From NCBI RefSeq assembly GCF_030345695.1, contig NZ_JAUASV010000029.1:1-32085 (forward strand): 32,085 nt of DNA. The letters are read 5' to 3'. Position 1 is the stretch's first letter; the number at the start of each line of letters is the position of its first letter. This document shows positions 29,488 to 32,085 of this stretch, piece by piece. The translations under genes and the position numbers were made by a program. Under the pieces are notes generated by a model. The model saw nothing but the letters and a program-made list of their open reading frames with translations, was not told the DNA's origin and ran no database searches. The DNA is from Galbitalea sp. SE-J8 (GTDB taxonomy: Bacteria; Actinomycetota; Actinomycetes; Actinomycetales; Microbacteriaceae).

Positions 29488-30543
29488 TCCGTCGTCGCCG
29501 GTGGGACGACCGGATGCCGGACGCAGCGTCGCGACGATCGGCCGGTGGTCGCTGCCCGCGCCGTCGAGCGTGGTGATCACGCGGAACGCGACGGGCGTCC
29601 ACTGCGGCGTCGCGAGCACGTGGTCGATGGGCGTGCCGACGAGCGCCGGCGCCCACGTCGGCCACGTGCCGACCGCCGCGGCGTCGCGCCGCTGCGCCGC
29701 ATCGCGGCAGCTGCCGAGGCCGGCGCCGGCGCCGTGCGGCTCGTGGGTCCAGTGGTCGAGGGTCGAGTTGAAGTCGCCCGCCATGATGGTGTCGCCGCGG
29801 CAGGTCGCCGCGGCCCAGTCCAGGTCGCTGCGCCACGTGGCCAGTTCGGACGGCACGGGCGCGACGGCGTGCACGGCGACCAACGTCGGTCCCCCGCCCG
29901 CCGCCGGCCCGGCGACGACGCTCGGCAGCTGCCCGGTCGAGCCGGCCGCGTCGTCCAGGCGGTACTCGCCGAGGTCCGCGCCCACGAGCAGCGTCGTCGA
30001 GCGCGCCTTCGAGACGTGGTCGAACGCCGTGCTCAGCACCTGCATCGTCGTGCCCCGGGCGGCGAGCAGGCCGGCGACCTCGGCGCCGAACTCCTCGGTG
30101 GTCTCGGGCAGGGTGACGACATCCGCTCGCTCCGTCTCGACGAGATCGGCGACGGCCTGCGCACCGGGGGCGCCGCCGAGCGTGTTCCAGGACAGCACGG
30201 TGAGGTCTCCGTCGCCCGCGGTCGCCGCCGGGCCGTCGCCGTGCCGGGCCGCCGGGTCGCCGCCCGTGCCGCGGTCGGTCACGACGATCGCCTGCAGGCC
30301 GACGAACGCGGCACAGACCAGGGCGACGGATGCCGCGAGCCGCCGCGAGCGTCGCCGGAGCGCCACGACGAGCAGCGCGAGCACGAGGAGGGCGACGCCG
30401 GCGGCGGCCGCCGCGGCGCGGAACGACGCGACCTGCGCGACGACCGGTGCCCGCTCGAGGTGCACGACCCCCGGCCAGGCGACGACGAGCAGCGCCGCCG
30501 CGAGCACGACCGGAACGATGGCGTCGAGCAGGCGGCGGATCAT
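29485..30543 (-). CDS. Membrane-anchored EEP-family phosphohydrolase/nuclease
   Basis: 352 aa. Three N-terminal hydrophobic helices (LLDAIVPVVLAAALLVVAW; AGVALLVLALLVVAL; LAASVALVCAAFVGLQAIVV) place the catalytic domain outside the membrane. The endonuclease/exonuclease/phosphatase fold is recognisable by LTVLSWNTLGG (Asn), VVTLPETTEE (Glu), IMAGDFNSTLDHW (Asp, Asn) and GSDHRPIVATL (terminal Asp-His). It could cleave extracellular DNA or a phosphoester lipid; the substrate is unknown. The ATG at 30543 has TATGCT nine bases upstream. It is followed by the small anchored protein. Confidence 0.88.
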   Translation of the reverse strand: MIRRLLDAIVPVVLAAALLVVAWPGVVHLERAPVVAQVASFRAAAAAAGVALLVLALLVVALRRRSRRLAASVALVCAAFVGLQAIVVTDRGTGGDPAARHGDGPAATAGDGDLTVLSWNTLGGAPGAQAVADLVETERADVVTLPETTEEFGAEVAGLLAARGTTMQVLSTAFDHVSKARSTTLLVGADLGEYRLDDAAGSTGQLPSVVAGPAAGGGPTLVAVHAVAPVPSELATWRSDLDWAAATCRGDTIMAGDFNSTLDHWTHEPHGAGAGLGSCRDAAQRRDAAAVGTWPTWAPALVGTPIDHVLATPQWTPVAFRVITTLDGAGSDHRPIVATLRPASGRPTGDDG

Positions 30544-30658
30544 GGCGCCACGAGCATAGGGGAGCGGGCCGGTGCCGGCCCGTGCTCCGCGGCGAGTGCG
30601 GGCGAGGGACGTGGCGCGCGGGCCGCGCTTGAGCCGGGCGCGGGCCGGGCTTGGGCCG

Positions 30659-30716
30659 CGTGGCGGCGCGTCGCGTGCCGGGCGCGGCGTGGCGGCGCGT
30701 CGCGTGCCGGGCGCGG
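30659..30716. repeat. 29-bp tandem repeat, two copies
   Basis: CGTGGCGGCGCGTCGCGTGC... units at 30659-30687 and 30688-30716, in the divergent gap between the EEP and PHP genes. Confidence 0.9.
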
Positions 30717-30760
30717 CATCCGCTGCCCGCCGCTGCCGGAAGCGCGGACCACTCCCGCCC

Positions 30761-30766
30761 TAGCAT
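30761..30766 (+). promoter_or_regulatory. Leaderless -10 for the PHP gene
   Basis: TAGCAT ends six bases before the GTG at 30773; no ribosome site is seen. Confidence 0.55.
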
Positions 30767-30772
30767 GGTCCC

Positions 30773-31636
30773 GTGTCCAGCCCGATCGCGTCGCGTCCGA
30801 TCGATCTGCACACCCACTCGAGCGTCTCCGACGGCACCGAGACGCCGACGCAGCTCGTGCGCGCGGCGGTCGCGGCCGGGCTCGGCACGGTCGGACTCAC
30901 CGATCATGACTCGACGGCCGGCTGGCAGGAGGCGCGCGGCGCCGCGCGGGGCACGGGGCTCACCGTGGTTCCGGGGATGGAGCTGAGCACGAACCTCGGC
31001 CCGGCGAGCGTGCACATGCTCGCGTACCTGTTCGACCCGAGCAACGCGCGCATCGTGGCGGAGACCGCCCGCATCCGCGACGGCCGGCTGCACCGGGCGG
31101 AGCGCATCGTCGAGCGCATCGCGCGCGACTACGACGTGACGTGGGACGAGGTCGTCGCGCAGTCCGACGGCGGTGTGCTCGGCCGCCCGCACATCGCCGA
31201 CGCGCTCGTCGCGAAGGGCATCGTGCCGAACCGCAGCGCGGCGTTCGAGTCGATCCTGCACTGGCAGGGTGGGTACTACGAGAAGTACTACGCGCCCTCG
31301 CCCCTCGAGGGCGTGCGCATGATCGTCGGCGCGGGCGGCGTGCCCGTGCTCGCGCATCCGGCGACGCACGGCCGCTGGCGTGTGCTCGACCGCGACACGA
31401 TCGCCGAGCTCGTCGACGCCGGACTCGCCGGCCTCGAGGTCGGCCACCGGGACAACACGGATGACGGACGCGCGCGCCTGCTCGAACTCGCCGACGAGTT
31501 CGACCTCGTCGTCACCGGATCGAGCGACTACCACGGCGCCGGCAAGCCCAACCGGCTCGCCGAGAACACGACGACGCCGGAGGCGCTCGCCCGGATCGTC
31601 GAGCGCGCCACGGGCGCGGCCCCGTTCGCCGACTGA
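30773..31636 (+). CDS. PHP-domain phosphoesterase (TrpH/RNase AM-like)
   Basis: 287 aa cytoplasmic metal-dependent phosphoesterase. PHP motifs are visible in order: DLHTHSSVSDG (H13, H15), GLTDHDSTAGW, GMELSTN, VLAHPATHG, and a final GSSDYHGAGKP (Asp-His). The middle insert with RPHIADALVAKGIVPNRSAA is typical of the family that dephosphorylates 3',5'-nucleoside bisphosphates and trims RNA 5' ends. The start is GTG, fixed by the -10. It is divergent from the EEP gene. Confidence 0.9.
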   Translation: MSSPIASRPIDLHTHSSVSDGTETPTQLVRAAVAAGLGTVGLTDHDSTAGWQEARGAARGTGLTVVPGMELSTNLGPASVHMLAYLFDPSNARIVAETARIRDGRLHRAERIVERIARDYDVTWDEVVAQSDGGVLGRPHIADALVAKGIVPNRSAAFESILHWQGGYYEKYYAPSPLEGVRMIVGAGGVPVLAHPATHGRWRVLDRDTIAELVDAGLAGLEVGHRDNTDDGRARLLELADEFDLVVTGSSDYHGAGKPNRLAENTTTPEALARIVERATGAAPFAD

Positions 31637-31681
31637 TCCGCGCGCTGCTCGAGAAGCGGTGTCCTTGGTCGAGGAGGGATT

Positions 31682-32085
31682 CGTTGGTCGAGGTGCCCGC
31701 GAGCGGAGCGAGTCGGCGTCTCGAGACCATGACGGCCGGTGCGCCGGTGGTTTCGAGTCGCGTCCTCGCTCACGGGGTGTGTCGTTGGTCGAGGTGCCCG
31801 CGAGCGGAGCGAGCCGGCGTCTCGAGACCGTGACGGTCGGTGCGCCGGTGGTTTCGAGTCGCGTCCTCGCTGCGCTCGGGCGCTCCTCAACCAGCGGAGG
31901 GAGGGGGCGGGTGTGTGTCGTTGGTCGAGGTGCCCGCGAGCGGAGCGAGCCGGCGTCTCGAGACCATGACGGTCGGCGCGCCGGTGGTTTCGAGACGCGT
32001 CCTCGCTGCGCTCGGGCGCTCCTCAACCAGCGGGGAGGAGACGGGGGGGTGTCGTTGGTCGGGGTGCCCGCGAGCGGAGCGAGCC
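31682..32085. repeat. REP-like repeat cluster at the right edge
   Basis: Four copies start at CGTTGGTCGAGGTGCCCGCG (31682, 31783, 31919, 32053), with spacings of 101, 136 and 134 bp; the last runs off the window and has GGTCGGGG for GGTCGAGG. Each includes GGCGTCTCGAGACC and, in the complete copies, a GGTTTCGAG end; copies 2 and 3 carry an extra segment of about 35 bp ending CTCAACCAGCGG. It is the same family as 122-793 and 21893-21938, here mainly in the reverse orientation. It follows the PHP stop by about 45 bp and has no gene. Confidence 0.9.

Overview
The window is chromosomal DNA from a very GC-rich actinobacterium, most likely a member of the Microbacteriaceae. The evidence is a mycothiol-pathway deacetylase (MshB), an actinobacterial-type DapD, a 7Fe ferredoxin next to a DapC aminotransferase, many GTG starts, abundant leaderless-type starts, and a dense scatter of GGATGC/GCATCC words. 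Gene order broadly follows the conserved actinobacterial chromosome, as I recall it from Mycobacterium: mshB, fdxA, dapC ... dapD/dapE ... DUF3117 ... O-methyltransferase ... tatB ... mrp, DUF1003, MgtE-N/CBS protein, stress protein. I see no prophage, integrase, transposase, rRNA, tRNA or CRISPR array.

Layout. 1-800: the tail of an unknown gene, then three tandem 213-bp repeat units. 811-4404 (minus): the EfeUOB ferrous-iron uptake operon, with a DtxR/IdeR-like iron box upstream. 4488-8432 (plus): mshB, fdxA, dapC, a 17-bp tandem repeat array and gltA. 8564-9832: an AbiEi/DUF559 nuclease-like gene bracketed by two copies of a hairpin element. 10024-12312: divergent dapD and dapE (lysine and diaminopimelate synthesis). 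12313-12741: a duplicated block holding two more copies of the same hairpin. 12733-15446: PIG-V-like membrane mannosyltransferase, DUF3117 protein, O-methyltransferase and TatB. 15527-20478: aldehyde dehydrogenase plus a small protein (minus), divergent from an MFS transporter and a PLP-dependent lyase/decarboxylase (plus). 20744-24351: mrp, DUF1003 and MgtE-N/CBS proteins (minus), divergent from a general-stress-like membrane protein. 24546-27298: a DrrAB-like ABC exporter with a divergent TetR regulator and a clear operator. 27333-31636: aminopeptidase P, a small anchored protein, an anchored EEP-family phosphohydrolase/nuclease and a PHP-domain phosphoesterase. 31682-32085: a second cluster of the REP-like family seen at the left end.

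How the genes work together. DapC, DapD and DapE are three steps of the succinylase branch of DAP/lysine synthesis. EfeU, EfeO and EfeB form one transport system; EfeB carries a twin-arginine signal, and TatB, a Tat component, is encoded in the same window. The ABC pair and TetR form a self-contained efflux and sensor unit.

The most unusual content is non-coding. There are three families of long inverted-repeat elements, REP-like clusters at both window ends, and many short tandem duplications, including in-frame ones inside dapD, efeU, the MFS gene and the PLP enzyme gene. About a dozen genes share a -10 hexamer placed 6 to 8 bases before the start codon, which points to leaderless mRNAs.
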